NCBI RefSeq assembly: GCF_015330125.1
Contig: NZ_JADDXR010000002.1
Span: 1 to 64,000, forward strand
Source: Zobellia nedashkovskayae
GTDB taxonomy: Bacteria > Bacteroidota > Bacteroidia > Flavobacteriales > Flavobacteriaceae
DNA: 64,000 nucleotides
Direction: 5' to 3'
How positions within the stretch are numbered: the first letter of the stretch is position 1; every line of letters starts with the position of its first letter. A model generated the notes under the pieces. That model was not told the origin of the DNA. It saw only the letters and a program-made list of their open reading frames with translations, and made no database searches. A program made the position numbers and the translations under genes. Of this stretch, positions 8,672-18,499 are shown one piece after another.

Positions 8672-10093
8672 ATGAAACGTACTTTTTTAAACCTTAATAC
8701 TATTGCCTCAATACTACTTGCGGCCGGACTTATTACCGCTTGTAGCAGTGACGATAACAATGTAACTACGGAGGCAGAGTCGGAAACCGAGACGGAAACA
8801 GAAGAAGAAGCAACCGAAAATGCTAGATGGATTACCATTGCCGGTGCCAAAATGGGCGATGAACCAGGAGACGGAAATGGAGGGACTTTGATCTATTCAG
8901 TAACTAGTGAAGACGCAAAAGACCCTACCGTTCAGATAGACCCTTTCAACAATGGATTTGTTGCTCCGTCTAACAGAACGGCAAGATTGCAGGCTTCAGA
9001 AGATGGAAATACGATTTTCAACATTAGTTATGCGGGTGATACCGGAGGAAACTACACAAAATACTCCGTAGAGGGTGCAGGCGTTTTTAACCAAACCGGT
9101 ACAGAAATAAGTATTGCACCTTATGTAGGAACAGCTCCAAGATGGATTAAATTATTTGATGGAGATAACACCGGCTGTGCGGTAAGAGTGGATGTTGAAC
9201 ACATTGTAGACGAAAATGATACTCCAGATGATATTACAGATGACACTTACATACGTACAAGCCAAACTGTTGGTATTGTTACGTTGAATTTAGTTGATTC
9301 TCAAATAAACAAATACCAACAAATTGATTTATCAATAGGCGAAGAGCTAGAATCGCAAGGGTATTATATTGGTAGAATTGACATGCCAACCTTAAATGCT
9401 GCCGGAGACAAATTATATATTGGTGCTCGTATGAATAAAGTTGACCCAGCAACTTTATCTAGAGATGAAGAGAATGCAGCAGATCTTGAAAGTGATAGCG
9501 ACTATGAAGTTTTAGGTTCTAAAACAATTGTTGTGGACTATCCTTCATTGGAAAATCCAACTATAATAACTTCTACAGTTGGTCATGGTGATACAAATGG
9601 GTACCGTAGTATTAACTCTTTTGAATATGACGGTAGTGTTTACCAAGCCAATCAAAATGATCCAGAAGGCTCTTACATCCTAAAAATTGGAGCAGACAAT
9701 CAGTATGATGATTCGTACGCTTTTAATTTGGACGATGCTTTGGGAATAACCGGTGCTTATGTATTGGCATGGAGACCAGCAGCCAATGGCAAAGCCGTTT
9801 TAGCTTACCGTCATGATGGGTCTGTAGAAGGTGTTGCGGGAGCTCAAGGATTTTTTGCTCTTGTTGATTTAAACGCACAAACTGCAGTAAGAATAGACGA
9901 CATACCTTATAATCCTGATTTCTACTTGTTCCAATACCAAGGTTATGCGGTTGAAGGAACGGAAATCTACCTAACGCAAGCGCCTGTTGGCCAAAATGGA
10001 AACATTTACGTTGTAGAAACTGAAACCGGTGAAGTAATACAAGGTGCAGAACTTATTAACGCAGAGGGAAGCCACTTTATCGGAGCCTGGTAG
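8672..10093 (+). CDS. DUF4374-like surface lipoprotein
   Basis: A 473-residue lipoprotein. The signal peptide ends in a lipobox (LITAC), and the mature chain starts CSSDDNN, an acidic stretch that fits the lipoprotein export signal for surface display in Flavobacteriia. The rest has recurring blocks such as DMPTLNAAGDKLYIGARMN that suggest a beta-propeller, as in the DUF4374 family. By family and context it resembles XusB, the lipoprotein that captures ferric enterobactin in Bacteroides thetaiotaomicron. It follows the receptor gene by 20 bases. The DUF4374 assignment is from remembered family features, not a search. Confidence 0.72.
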   Translation: MKRTFLNLNTIASILLAAGLITACSSDDNNVTTEAESETETETEEEATENARWITIAGAKMGDEPGDGNGGTLIYSVTSEDAKDPTVQIDPFNNGFVAPSNRTARLQASEDGNTIFNISYAGDTGGNYTKYSVEGAGVFNQTGTEISIAPYVGTAPRWIKLFDGDNTGCAVRVDVEHIVDENDTPDDITDDTYIRTSQTVGIVTLNLVDSQINKYQQIDLSIGEELESQGYYIGRIDMPTLNAAGDKLYIGARMNKVDPATLSRDEENAADLESDSDYEVLGSKTIVVDYPSLENPTIITSTVGHGDTNGYRSINSFEYDGSVYQANQNDPEGSYILKIGADNQYDDSYAFNLDDALGITGAYVLAWRPAANGKAVLAYRHDGSVEGVAGAQGFFALVDLNAQTAVRIDDIPYNPDFYLFQYQGYAVEGTEIYLTQAPVGQNGNIYVVETETGEVIQGAELINAEGSHFIGAW

Positions 10094-10114
10094 AACAACA
10101 AAATAGCAGATTTT

Positions 10115-10150
10115 AAACCATTATCGGACATTCTGTTCGGTAATGGTTTT
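10115..10150 (+). terminator. Intra-operon hairpin after the lipoprotein gene
   Basis: A 15-bp stem (10115-10129 with 10135-10149, two wobble pairs) around loop ATTCT, followed by TTTT. It could partly terminate transcription so that the receptor and lipoprotein are made in excess over the downstream ankyrin, DUF2271 and reductase genes, or it could protect the upstream mRNA end. Confidence 0.6.
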
Positions 10151-10180
10151 ATCCACTTAGAACCTATAATCCATTTGATC

Positions 10181-11695
10181 ATGAAAAATAATATTCTTAA
10201 CACTATCATTTTAGTACTTAGTTTTAGTTTGGTTTCCTCGGGAGCAATAGCGCAGCGAAATGCCCCACGTGACCCAAATCCTTTCTTAAATAAGGACTAC
10301 TGGGAAAAACAACCCAGCATAAGCACCATTCAATCTACCATTAAAGATGGTCATTCAGTAACCGTTGCCAATAGAGGTGGTTTTGACGCAACTACCTATG
10401 CCATTTTTGCTAAAAATCCGGTGAGTACCGTTCAATATCTGATTGATCAGGGGAACGATATCAACAAGCGAACCCACGATTCACGTACTTACGTTTTCTG
10501 GGCCGCATCCAGTGGAGACCTTGAAATGGTAAAACATTTGATTAACAAAGGCTCGAAGTTAGATTTGGTAGACTCTCACGGCTACGGCCCAATTTCATTT
10601 ACTGCAGCTACAGGACAAACAGATACTGCCATCTATAATGCATTTATTGCAGGTGGTGTCGATGTAAAAAACGAAAAGGACCACCATGGTAAAAATGCAC
10701 TTTTAATTGCCGCAGGTAAGATCAAAGACCTCACTATTATTGACTACTTCATTAGCAAAGGATTGGAACTTAACAGTACGGACGAGCATGGTAATGGTAT
10801 TTTTAACTATGCTGCGCAGGGAGGTAATATTGATGTTTTGAAAAAATTGGTAGAACGAGGTGTTTCTATTAAAAAAAACGAAGGAACCGGTGAAAACGCA
10901 ATTTTATTTGCCAGTAGAGGCGGAAGAGGTGCTAGTAACGGTATTGAAGTTTTTAAATATTTAGAAAGTTTGGGGCTAAATGCAAATGTGAGCAGCAAAA
11001 ATGGCGTAACCCCTCTTCATAACTTAGCACGTTCTTCAGAAGACATCAAAGTGTTTGAATATTTAGTAACCAAAGGAGTTGATCCAAATGCCGTGGATAA
11101 CGAAGGTAACACTGCGCTACTTAATGCCGCCCAAAGAAATTCGCTTAAAGCAATTACGTTCTTTGCCGAAAAATCTAAAAACATTGACCAAAAAGATAAA
11201 GGAGGGCGTACGGCTCTTGCCATTGCCGTTCAAAACAATAGTGCGGATGTAGTATCCTATCTCATTTCTATAGGTGCAGATGTTAATGTTATAGACGAAA
11301 AAGGGAACAACCTAGCGGCTTATTTATTTGGAACCAGAGGGAAAATTCGTGACTACGATGCAAAAGTAGCCGCTTTGACCGAAAAAGGCTTTGATTTCAA
11401 AAAAGCACAAGGTGACAAAAGCACGGTTTGGCATTTGGCAGTAGCTAAAAACGATTTAAAATTGCTTAAAAAAGTCAATGCTTTTGGTGCTGATATCAAT
11501 GCCAAAGATGCTGACGGAAATACGCCGTTACACTATGCAGCCATGATAACGGAAAATGCAGGAGTGCTTAGATATTTATTAGCAAATGGTGCGGATACCG
11601 CTTCTACCACAGAATTTGGTGAGACCGCATTAGATTTGGCAAAAGAGAACGAGCTATTGGTCAAGAACAAGGTAGATTTAGAATTTTTAAACTAG
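10181..11695 (+). CDS. Secreted ankyrin-repeat protein
   Basis: A 504-residue protein with a signal peptide (ending SSGAIAQ) followed by about a dozen ankyrin repeats, seen as recurring units of the type GNTPLHYAAM, GRTALAIAVQN and GYGPISFTAATGQ. These are protein-binding scaffolds; export suggests the periplasm. The equivalent gene recurs beside TonB/PepSY iron loci in flavobacteria as I recall, but its job there is not known. ATG 10181 is chosen over an in-frame TTG at 10175. It ends 3 bases before the next gene. Confidence 0.85.
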   Translation: MKNNILNTIILVLSFSLVSSGAIAQRNAPRDPNPFLNKDYWEKQPSISTIQSTIKDGHSVTVANRGGFDATTYAIFAKNPVSTVQYLIDQGNDINKRTHDSRTYVFWAASSGDLEMVKHLINKGSKLDLVDSHGYGPISFTAATGQTDTAIYNAFIAGGVDVKNEKDHHGKNALLIAAGKIKDLTIIDYFISKGLELNSTDEHGNGIFNYAAQGGNIDVLKKLVERGVSIKKNEGTGENAILFASRGGRGASNGIEVFKYLESLGLNANVSSKNGVTPLHNLARSSEDIKVFEYLVTKGVDPNAVDNEGNTALLNAAQRNSLKAITFFAEKSKNIDQKDKGGRTALAIAVQNNSADVVSYLISIGADVNVIDEKGNNLAAYLFGTRGKIRDYDAKVAALTEKGFDFKKAQGDKSTVWHLAVAKNDLKLLKKVNAFGADINAKDADGNTPLHYAAMITENAGVLRYLLANGADTASTTEFGETALDLAKENELLVKNKVDLEFLN

Positions 11696-11698
11696 TAC

Positions 11699-12199
11699 AT
11701 GATGAAAAATAACATAGTAAAAACGCTTAGTATTTGTGGTTTAGCTTCTTTAATTATGCTCTGTTCCGCCTTTGTTAAAGAACCTGAAGTAAGTTACAAA
11801 TGTATGATTCAGATGATGAACTACACTGGTGAAAAAGCCTATGTAGTGGTCTCGTTGATCAACCCGGAAGGAAAATACGAAAAGACGCTTTACATTCAAG
11901 GCGATGATAAAGAATGGTTTCCTGATTTAAAAGAATGGTGGAAATTTAATGATGGCTCAAGTGAAAATGTTGATGCTATTTCTGGTGCCACCATTGGTAA
12001 CGGTGAACGAAATATAATTTCTTTAGGATTCAACACTATTCATATTGATGCAGGTTACAAATTACGTTTTGAATCTGCGGTGGAGAATCAGGAATACTAT
12101 GTTGTAGACGCTGAAGTTGAACTGAATTCGGCTACTCTAAAAGAGAAAGTAGATGGTAAAGGTTACATCCGCTACATAAGAATGGTACCTAACAAATAG
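11699..12199 (+). CDS. DUF2271 domain periplasmic protein
   Basis: A 166-residue exported protein with an N-terminal hydrophobic signal (LASLIMLCSAFV) and a body typical of DUF2271 (KCMIQMMNYTGEKAYVVVSL, then LYIQGDDKEWFPDLKEWWKF). DUF2271 proteins recur beside PepSY-type membrane reductases, as here, and may be periplasmic partners of that electron path. The biochemical role is unknown. Two ATG codons (11699 and 11702) are equally possible. It lies 3 bases after the ankyrin gene and 5 bases before the reductase. Confidence 0.75.
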   Translation: MMKNNIVKTLSICGLASLIMLCSAFVKEPEVSYKCMIQMMNYTGEKAYVVVSLINPEGKYEKTLYIQGDDKEWFPDLKEWWKFNDGSSENVDAISGATIGNGERNIISLGFNTIHIDAGYKLRFESAVENQEYYVVDAEVELNSATLKEKVDGKGYIRYIRMVPNK

Positions 12200-12204
12200 T
12201 TTTT

Positions 12205-14400
12205 ATGATTGTATCGGTATGGAGGTTTAGCCACTTACTATTTGCTATTATATCTTCTCTTTTTCTTTTGATAGCATCGGTAACCGGAGTGATTCTCGCT
12301 GTAGAACCTATTTCTAATAAAATGGAATCTTATAGCATTTCCGGAGCCGATGAACTTTCTTTGGCAGAGACTTTAGAGAATATCAATACAAAATATGAAG
12401 AGGTATTAGCTGTAAAACGAGACCGAAACGGTTTTGTAAGTGCTACGGTTATTATAGATGGCAATAATGATGAATTCTACATTGATCCATTTACCGGTGA
12501 TAAATTGGGAAATCTTATTCAAAAAAAGCCTCTTTTTCAATTTGCTACCAACCTCCACCGATCTCTTTTTTTAAAATCTACGGGGCGTTTTCTAATCGGA
12601 TTTGCTTCCTTTTTACTTATTCTGATAAGTATTTCTGGCATTGTTCTTATTGCTAAAAGACAAGGAGGATACAAGCAATTCTTTGCACCTGTTGTCCGTG
12701 AAAATTTTTCTCAATATAACCATGTTGTATATGCAAGATTTTCTTTGATTCCACTTTTGGTATTAGCGATCACTGGCGTATATCTTTCCTTACTTCGTTT
12801 TGATGTTATCCCAGATTCTCAAGTATCGTTACAAGTCGATTTTGATTCCATTCAGGAGGAACCTTTTAAAGAATACACAGAATTCGACCTTTTTGAAACT
12901 ACACCCTTATCAGAACTTCGGGAACTGGAATACCCATTTTCTGAATTTGTAGAAGATTATTATATCATACGGTTAAAGGACAAGGAGCTATATCTGAACC
13001 AAGTTACCGGAGACATTCTTGCCGAAGAAAAACACCCTATAGTTCAAGTAATGTCATCTTGGGCTACAGTCCTCCATACCGGGGAAGGGAGTATTTTATG
13101 GTCAATGGTACTCGGTTTGGGAAGTTTAGCAATTCCCTTTCTAACGGTTACCGGATTTATGGTATATTTTAAAAGACCTAAAACCAAGGTTGCCAATGAA
13201 TATTCAAAAAATGAAAGTGAATATGTTATTTTGGTAGGTACCGAAGGCGGTACCACACTTCAATTTGCTCAAGAGTTACACAAACAGCTTTTACTATCGG
13301 GTAAAAAAAGTCATCTGGCACTGATGAACCAATATTCGCTTTTCAAAAAAATGGAACATTTAGTGGTCATTACGGCCACATACGGACAAGGAGAAGCCCC
13401 GGCATCCGGAGAGAAGTTCATACAACTGGTCAAAAAAAATCAACAGAAACAAGCTTTTGATTTTAGCGTAGTAGGTTTTGGCTCTACGGCCTACCCGAAT
13501 TTCTGTCAGTTTGCTTACGAAACCCATGAGGTCTTAAAAGCCTCAAATAATAGTACTGCACTGGAAGAAGTCTTTACGGTTAACGACCAATCTTTTGAGT
13601 CTTTCACTAATTGGTGTTCCATTTGGTCAAAACAAATGGGTCTGCCTATTAAGTTGAAAAAACCTAAGCTGATTACAAGTTCAAAACCTGCATCAACTTT
13701 TAAAGTTATTTATAAAGCGGAACTACCTGAAGATGATACTTTTCTTTTAAGCCTCAAAAATCTTAATGGGTCAAAACCTGTTTCAGGCGATTTATTGTCT
13801 GTAGTACCAGCCGAAGGAGCTCGTGAGCGCTTATATTCCATTGGCAAGTTAAATTCGGATACACTTTTAATCAGCATCCGAAGACACGAAAAAGGATTAT
13901 GCTCTAACTATCTATATCAACTTAAACAAGACGCAAAACTAACAGCTATTGTAGTAAACAACCGGAATTTCCACTTTCCAAAGCACTCTAGGAAAACGGT
14001 ATTTATAGCTACGGGAACAGGTATTGGTCCTTTTCTAGGAATGATACAGGAAAATATCAAAAGAACTGAAATTCATTTGTATTGGGGAGCTAAAACTAAA
14101 GATGCGTTCAATCTTTATAAAGATTACATTGAAACGGCACTACAAGAAGGTAAATTGACCGATTTTAAAACCGCTTATTCTCGCCAACAATCAGAAAAAA
14201 TATACGTGCAGCACTTAATTGAACGAGATAAAGACTTGTTTTTAGAAGTTTTAAAAAAGAAGGGTTGCATTATGATTTGTGGATCCATAGCTATGCAAAA
14301 AGAAGTTTTACAAGAATTGCAGCAACTCAGCAACAAATACCTTAACAAAGATTTAAGCTACTATCAAAATCGAAAACAAATAAAGATGGATTGCTATTGA
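12205..14400 (+). CDS. PepSY-TM / flavodoxin / FNR-type membrane reductase
   Basis: A 731-residue inner-membrane fusion. The N-terminal part is a PepSY-associated membrane unit (helices near 8-30, 122-150, 175-200 and 300-325; conserved HRSLF and LHTGEG histidines likely bind haem). Next is a flavodoxin domain (about 335-475; ILVGTEGGTTLQFAQ, TATYGQGEAP). Last is a sulfite-reductase-type FAD/NAD(P)H module (about 490-731; LYSIGK, FIATGTGIGPF, the MICGS segment). It should pass cytosolic NAD(P)H electrons across the membrane to reduce periplasmic ferric complexes. Last gene of the TonB operon; compare XusC-type PepSY proteins. Iron as substrate is inference. Confidence 0.85.
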   Translation: MIVSVWRFSHLLFAIISSLFLLIASVTGVILAVEPISNKMESYSISGADELSLAETLENINTKYEEVLAVKRDRNGFVSATVIIDGNNDEFYIDPFTGDKLGNLIQKKPLFQFATNLHRSLFLKSTGRFLIGFASFLLILISISGIVLIAKRQGGYKQFFAPVVRENFSQYNHVVYARFSLIPLLVLAITGVYLSLLRFDVIPDSQVSLQVDFDSIQEEPFKEYTEFDLFETTPLSELRELEYPFSEFVEDYYIIRLKDKELYLNQVTGDILAEEKHPIVQVMSSWATVLHTGEGSILWSMVLGLGSLAIPFLTVTGFMVYFKRPKTKVANEYSKNESEYVILVGTEGGTTLQFAQELHKQLLLSGKKSHLALMNQYSLFKKMEHLVVITATYGQGEAPASGEKFIQLVKKNQQKQAFDFSVVGFGSTAYPNFCQFAYETHEVLKASNNSTALEEVFTVNDQSFESFTNWCSIWSKQMGLPIKLKKPKLITSSKPASTFKVIYKAELPEDDTFLLSLKNLNGSKPVSGDLLSVVPAEGARERLYSIGKLNSDTLLISIRRHEKGLCSNYLYQLKQDAKLTAIVVNNRNFHFPKHSRKTVFIATGTGIGPFLGMIQENIKRTEIHLYWGAKTKDAFNLYKDYIETALQEGKLTDFKTAYSRQQSEKIYVQHLIERDKDLFLEVLKKKGCIMICGSIAMQKEVLQELQQLSNKYLNKDLSYYQNRKQIKMDCY

Positions 14401-14422
14401 ATTAAGGGAATCAAAACTCTAT

Positions 14423-15688
14423 TTACGTCTTCTGCTTCTTCTTTCTTGCTGCAGGAAATAGCACATTGTTCAGTATTAAACGGTATCCGGGAGAATTAGG
14501 ATGTAATTCCAATTCCGTTTTTGGGTCCCCTACTCTATGTTGATAATCCTCAGGATCATGCCCACCATAAAACGTAAAAAAGCCCTTACCCTTAACTCCG
14601 TGAATATAACGCGCTTCGCCATTCAGCTTATTTTCTCCTAAAACCATTACCGTCGGCTTTACTTCATCTCTATTAAAAGCGGTTGTCTGCCCCATAAAAC
14701 CCTTTACCAATGCGGTATGATTTTGACAAAGCATGGTAGGTACGGCATCCCATTTAGCAGAAAAATCCATTAATGAAAAGTAGTCGGACTCTTTGGGTAC
14801 GTTGCCTCTCTTACTGGTCATATCAATTGAAGAGAACTCATATTTAAGCGGATTTCTTTCTAAAGTGAAATCAGTAAATGCAAAAGTCTTGCTGTAATTT
14901 AACTTACTCTGATAATTTGCGTCAGAAGGGTCATTATCAAACATTGGCTCGCAAATATCAACTCCCTCTGCAGAAAGTGCTATATCAAAACTATCTGTAG
15001 CCGAACACATGGCGAACATAAAACCACCACCAATCACATATTTTCGTATTTTTTGAGCTACCGCTCCTTTCTCCTCCGATACTTTTGAAAACCCATGCTC
15101 ACTAGCCAGAGCTTCAGCAGATTTTTTTTGTTCAATGTACCACGGCGCTGCTCTATAAGCTCCATAAAATTTACCATATTGGCCCGTGAAATCTTCATGA
15201 TGAAGGTGCAACCAATCATATAGTGCCAGTTTATCACCTAAAACTTCTTCATCATAAATCGTTACATAAGGAATCTCAGCATAGGTCAAAACCATAGTTA
15301 CGGCATCATCCCAAGGTTGGTTTCCTTTTGGAGAGTAGACGGCAATTTTAGGCGCTTTTTCAAGAATTACCGCATCTTGATTTTTTGAAGGACTGCTGAT
15401 GTCAGTTAAAATACTTTGAGTTTGACTATCGGATAAAATTTCAAAAGAAACACCGCGTATTTGACATTCTTTACGAATAACGTCTCCATCAGGAAGTAAA
15501 AATGAACCCCCTCTATAATTTAAAAGCCACTGTACTTTTTGTTGTTTGCTTAACACCCAATAGGTGATTCCGTAAGCTTTTAGATGATCCTTCTGCCCAT
15601 CAACATCCATAGGAATTAAAATGGAAGATGCACAAACCTGCAAAACACCTATGAAGAAGAAAAGAGTTGATAAAAGCGATTTCATCAT
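14423..15688 (-). CDS. Exported protein of unknown function (database name 'asparagine synthetase B')
   Basis: A 421-residue protein with a signal peptide (FFFIGVLQVCASS) and a conserved start of the mature chain (SILIPMDVDGQKDHLKAYGI). Flavobacterial relatives often carry the label asparagine synthetase B. I see neither the N-terminal cysteine glutaminase nor the SGGxDS ATP-pyrophosphatase motif, and the protein is exported, so that label is probably wrong. Recognisable segments are GYGF-like turns near GGGFMFAMCSATDSFD and GFFTFYGGHDPEDYQHR, suggestive of a Rossmann or amidotransferase-like fold. Function unknown. Convergent with the PepSY gene, 22 bases apart. Confidence 0.7.
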   Translation of the reverse strand: MMKSLLSTLFFFIGVLQVCASSILIPMDVDGQKDHLKAYGITYWVLSKQQKVQWLLNYRGGSFLLPDGDVIRKECQIRGVSFEILSDSQTQSILTDISSPSKNQDAVILEKAPKIAVYSPKGNQPWDDAVTMVLTYAEIPYVTIYDEEVLGDKLALYDWLHLHHEDFTGQYGKFYGAYRAAPWYIEQKKSAEALASEHGFSKVSEEKGAVAQKIRKYVIGGGFMFAMCSATDSFDIALSAEGVDICEPMFDNDPSDANYQSKLNYSKTFAFTDFTLERNPLKYEFSSIDMTSKRGNVPKESDYFSLMDFSAKWDAVPTMLCQNHTALVKGFMGQTTAFNRDEVKPTVMVLGENKLNGEARYIHGVKGKGFFTFYGGHDPEDYQHRVGDPKTELELHPNSPGYRLILNNVLFPAARKKKQKT

Positions 15689-15797
15689 ATGTATAGCTCT
15701 TTGATTTTCTCTAAAGATACTTGAAAAAGTACGCTTTTTATGATAGCCAAAGTTAAAGCTATTAGAAAACTACCCAATTTTTTTGATACATCTTCTA

Positions 15798-17345
15798 TTA
15801 AAATGGCACATCATTGTCTTCATCTGCACTTAAATCATTCATAGAGCTACCAAAAGCTTGGTTAGCATCCGGTAGATTTTTTGTTATAAACGGATTATCC
15901 TCGTTCTCGTTCATTTTAGACTGAAACTCAAATGGAGAGTCAAAATCATCTAAATTATCAAACTTACCAAGGTTACCGATAAATTTAAGACGAATGCTTT
16001 CAAGACCACCATTACGGTGTTTTGCCACGATAAATTCCGCCTGACCCTGTGTTGGGCTTCTTTCTTCATCATCCCACTCATCAATTTTATAGTACTCAGG
16101 ACGGAAAATAAATGATACAATATCCGCATCCTGCTCAATTGCACCAGATTCACGTAAATCTGAAAGTAAAGGTCTTTTACTACCACCACGCGTTTCAACC
16201 GCACGAGATAACTGAGATAAGGCAATTACCGGTATATTCAATTCTTTTGCCAGTGCTTTAAGGTTTCGCGAAATGGTAGAAATTTCCTGTTCACGGTTAC
16301 CCCCTTTACCAGTTCCACCAGCGGTCATTAACTGTAAGTAGTCAATGATTATAATCTTAATATTATGTTGCGAAGCTAAACGTCTCGCTTTTGCGCGTAA
16401 ATCAAAAATGGATAACGATGGTGTATCATCAATAAACAAAGGCGCTTTTTCTAATGCTTTTACTTTTACATTTAATTGCTCCCACTCGTGTTTTTCTAGT
16501 TTACCAGTTCTCAGCTTTTCAGATGAAAGCCCGGTTTCCGAAGAAATTAAACGGGTAATTAACTGTACGGAAGACATCTCACACGAGAAGAATGCTACAC
16601 CTTGACCACCATCTACCGCAATATTCCTTGCCATAGATAAGGTTAAAGCTGTTTTACCCATACCAGGACGTGCCGCAACAATAATTAAATCACTAGGCTG
16701 CCAACCAGATGTTAACTTATCCAGTTTATCAAAGCCGGTAGCAATACCGCTCATCCCCTCTTTGTTGGATATTTCTTCAATCTTTTTCTTAGCCTGAATC
16801 ACAAGATCCATGGCTGTTTCGGCAGAGCGCTTTAAGTTACCTTGTGTAACATCGTAAAGTTTAGACTCTGCACTATCCAAAAGGTCAAAAACATCTGTAG
16901 ATTCATCATAAGCCTCTTCAATAATCTCATTAGAGATTTTTATTAGGCTTCTTTGAATGTACTTCTGAAGTATAATACGTGCATGGAACTCAATATGCGC
17001 CGAAGAAGCTACTTTTTGAGTCAATTTAATCAGGTAAAAATCACCTCCAATAGTATCTAACCGTCCGTCTCTCTTTAATTGGGAAGAAACCGTTAATAAA
17101 TCCACCGGTTCTGAACTTTCGAAAAGTTTAAAAATAGCCTCATAGATGTGACGGTGGGCATCCTTATAGAAAACATCCGGGTGTAGGATATCGATCACTT
17201 CATCCACACCTTTCTTATCTATCATCATCGCACCAAGAACAACCTCCTCTAAATCAACAGATTGTGGTGGTATTTTACCACGTTCTAAATTGATTAGGGT
17301 AGATTTATCTATTTTTCTGGCCACGACCGGATTAATTTTTTCCAT
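15798..17345 (-). CDS. dnaB: Replicative DNA helicase DnaB
   Basis: A 515-residue hexameric 5'-3' helicase that drives the replication fork. The N-terminal DnaB domain (about 20-125, PPQSVDLEEVVLGAMMID) is followed by a linker and the RecA-like core with Walker A AARPGMGKTAL, the Walker B-type IIIIDYLQLM, and SQLSRAVETR near the end. The tail is acidic and Asn-rich, ending DNDVPF. No intein is present. A weak minus-strand promoter (TTTG 17375-17378, 17-base gap, TAATTTCG 17350-17357) lies just upstream. Confidence 0.96.
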   Translation of the reverse strand: MEKINPVVARKIDKSTLINLERGKIPPQSVDLEEVVLGAMMIDKKGVDEVIDILHPDVFYKDAHRHIYEAIFKLFESSEPVDLLTVSSQLKRDGRLDTIGGDFYLIKLTQKVASSAHIEFHARIILQKYIQRSLIKISNEIIEEAYDESTDVFDLLDSAESKLYDVTQGNLKRSAETAMDLVIQAKKKIEEISNKEGMSGIATGFDKLDKLTSGWQPSDLIIVAARPGMGKTALTLSMARNIAVDGGQGVAFFSCEMSSVQLITRLISSETGLSSEKLRTGKLEKHEWEQLNVKVKALEKAPLFIDDTPSLSIFDLRAKARRLASQHNIKIIIIDYLQLMTAGGTGKGGNREQEISTISRNLKALAKELNIPVIALSQLSRAVETRGGSKRPLLSDLRESGAIEQDADIVSFIFRPEYYKIDEWDDEERSPTQGQAEFIVAKHRNGGLESIRLKFIGNLGKFDNLDDFDSPFEFQSKMNENEDNPFITKNLPDANQAFGSSMNDLSADEDNDVPF

Positions 17346-17446
17346 TTCACGAAATTATGCAATTAACTAAAAAACAAAGCGAAGTATAGTTAACAGGTAA
17401 TGAACATTACCCTGTTAATAAGTTACGATTTTATGTTGATAACAAA

Positions 17447-17476
17447 AAAAATCTGAGGAAAGTCTTCCTCAGATTT
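17447..17476 (-). terminator. accA terminator
   Basis: A 12-bp perfect stem AAATCTGAGGAA / TTCCTCAGATTT with loop AGTC. Read leftward it is followed by a run of T, so it terminates the minus-strand accA transcript, 25 bases after its stop codon. Confidence 0.85.
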
Positions 17477-17500
17477 TAGTCAGCTTGTTAAAAGCGTACG

Positions 17501-18454
17501 TTAACCGTTAAAAACACCCATTTGGGCGTATTTTTCCATTCTTATTTTTACCAATTCCTTTGGGGATAACTTTTCTAAAGCTTCAAATTGAGTAGTAATT
17601 TTGTTTTTTACCACATCAAAGGTCTTTTCCCGATTTGCATGCGCTCCACCTGCTGGTTCACGTACAATTTCATCGATAAGTTTTAATTTTTTCATATCCG
17701 TAGCAGTCAGTTTTAATGCTTCTGCTGCCACTTCTTTGTATTCCCAGCTTCTCCAAAGAATTGAAGAGCAAGATTCTGGTGATATTACGGAATACCACGT
17801 ATTTTCTAACATCAATACCTTATCACCTACACCTATCCCTAAAGCTCCTCCAGAAGCCCCTTCACCAATAATTACAACAATAATTGGCACTTTAAGACGG
17901 GTCATCTCTAGAATATTACGAGCAATAGCCTCTCCCTGTCCACGTTCTTCTGCCTCAATACCGGCAGCACCACCAGGAGTATCAATAAAACATACTACAG
18001 GAATATCAAACTTCTCTGCAGATTTCATTAAGCGCAATGCTTTACGATAGCCTTCAGGGTTGGCCATACCAAAATTACGGTATTGCCTTGTTTTTGTATT
18101 ATACCCTTTTTGCTGCCCAATGAACATATAGCTCTGATCACCAATTTTACCAAGACCACCAATCATAGCCTTGTCGTCCTTCACATTTCTATCTCCGTGC
18201 AGTTCTAGAAAAGTATCGCCACATATGGCATTGATATAATCTAAAGTATAAGGTCTATTAGGATGTCTAGATAACTGTACCCGTTGCCAAGCAGTAAGAT
18301 TTTTGTAGATGTCTTTTCTGGTATCGGCTAATTTCTTTTCGATCTGTTTACAGGTCTCCGATACATCTACATCGCTTTCTTCTCCAATAATCATACATTT
18401 ATCCAGCTGGTCTTCAAGCTCTTTTATCGGGAGTTCAAAATCGAGATATTCCAT
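17501..18454 (-). CDS. accA: Acetyl-CoA carboxylase carboxyltransferase subunit alpha
   Basis: A 317-residue subunit that, with AccD, moves CO2 from carboxybiotin to acetyl-CoA to give malonyl-CoA, the first step of fatty-acid synthesis. Family segments include [59 protein letters not shown] and the oxyanion-type [17 protein letters not shown]. Length is normal. It has its own promoter: the minus-strand TATATTTG at 18481-18488 lies 26 bases before the ATG. A clean terminator follows. Confidence 0.96.
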   Translation of the reverse strand: MEYLDFELPIKELEDQLDKCMIIGEESDVDVSETCKQIEKKLADTRKDIYKNLTAWQRVQLSRHPNRPYTLDYINAICGDTFLELHGDRNVKDDKAMIGGLGKIGDQSYMFIGQQKGYNTKTRQYRNFGMANPEGYRKALRLMKSAEKFDIPVVCFIDTPGGAAGIEAEERGQGEAIARNILEMTRLKVPIIVVIIGEGASGGALGIGVGDKVLMLENTWYSVISPESCSSILWRSWEYKEVAAEALKLTATDMKKLKLIDEIVREPAGGAHANREKTFDVVKNKITTQFEALEKLSPKELVKIRMEKYAQMGVFNG

Positions 18455-18480
18455 TAGTGTAATAGGTTTAGTTTGATGGG

Positions 18481-18488
18481 CAAATATA
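18481..18488 (-). promoter_or_regulatory. accA promoter -7 element
   Basis: TATATTTG on the minus strand is a perfect TAnnTTTG match 26 bases before the accA start. It lies just upstream of the stop codon side of the EamA gene's end, so accA need not depend on the upstream operon. Confidence 0.5.
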
Positions 18489-18499
18489 GAACTTTAAGC

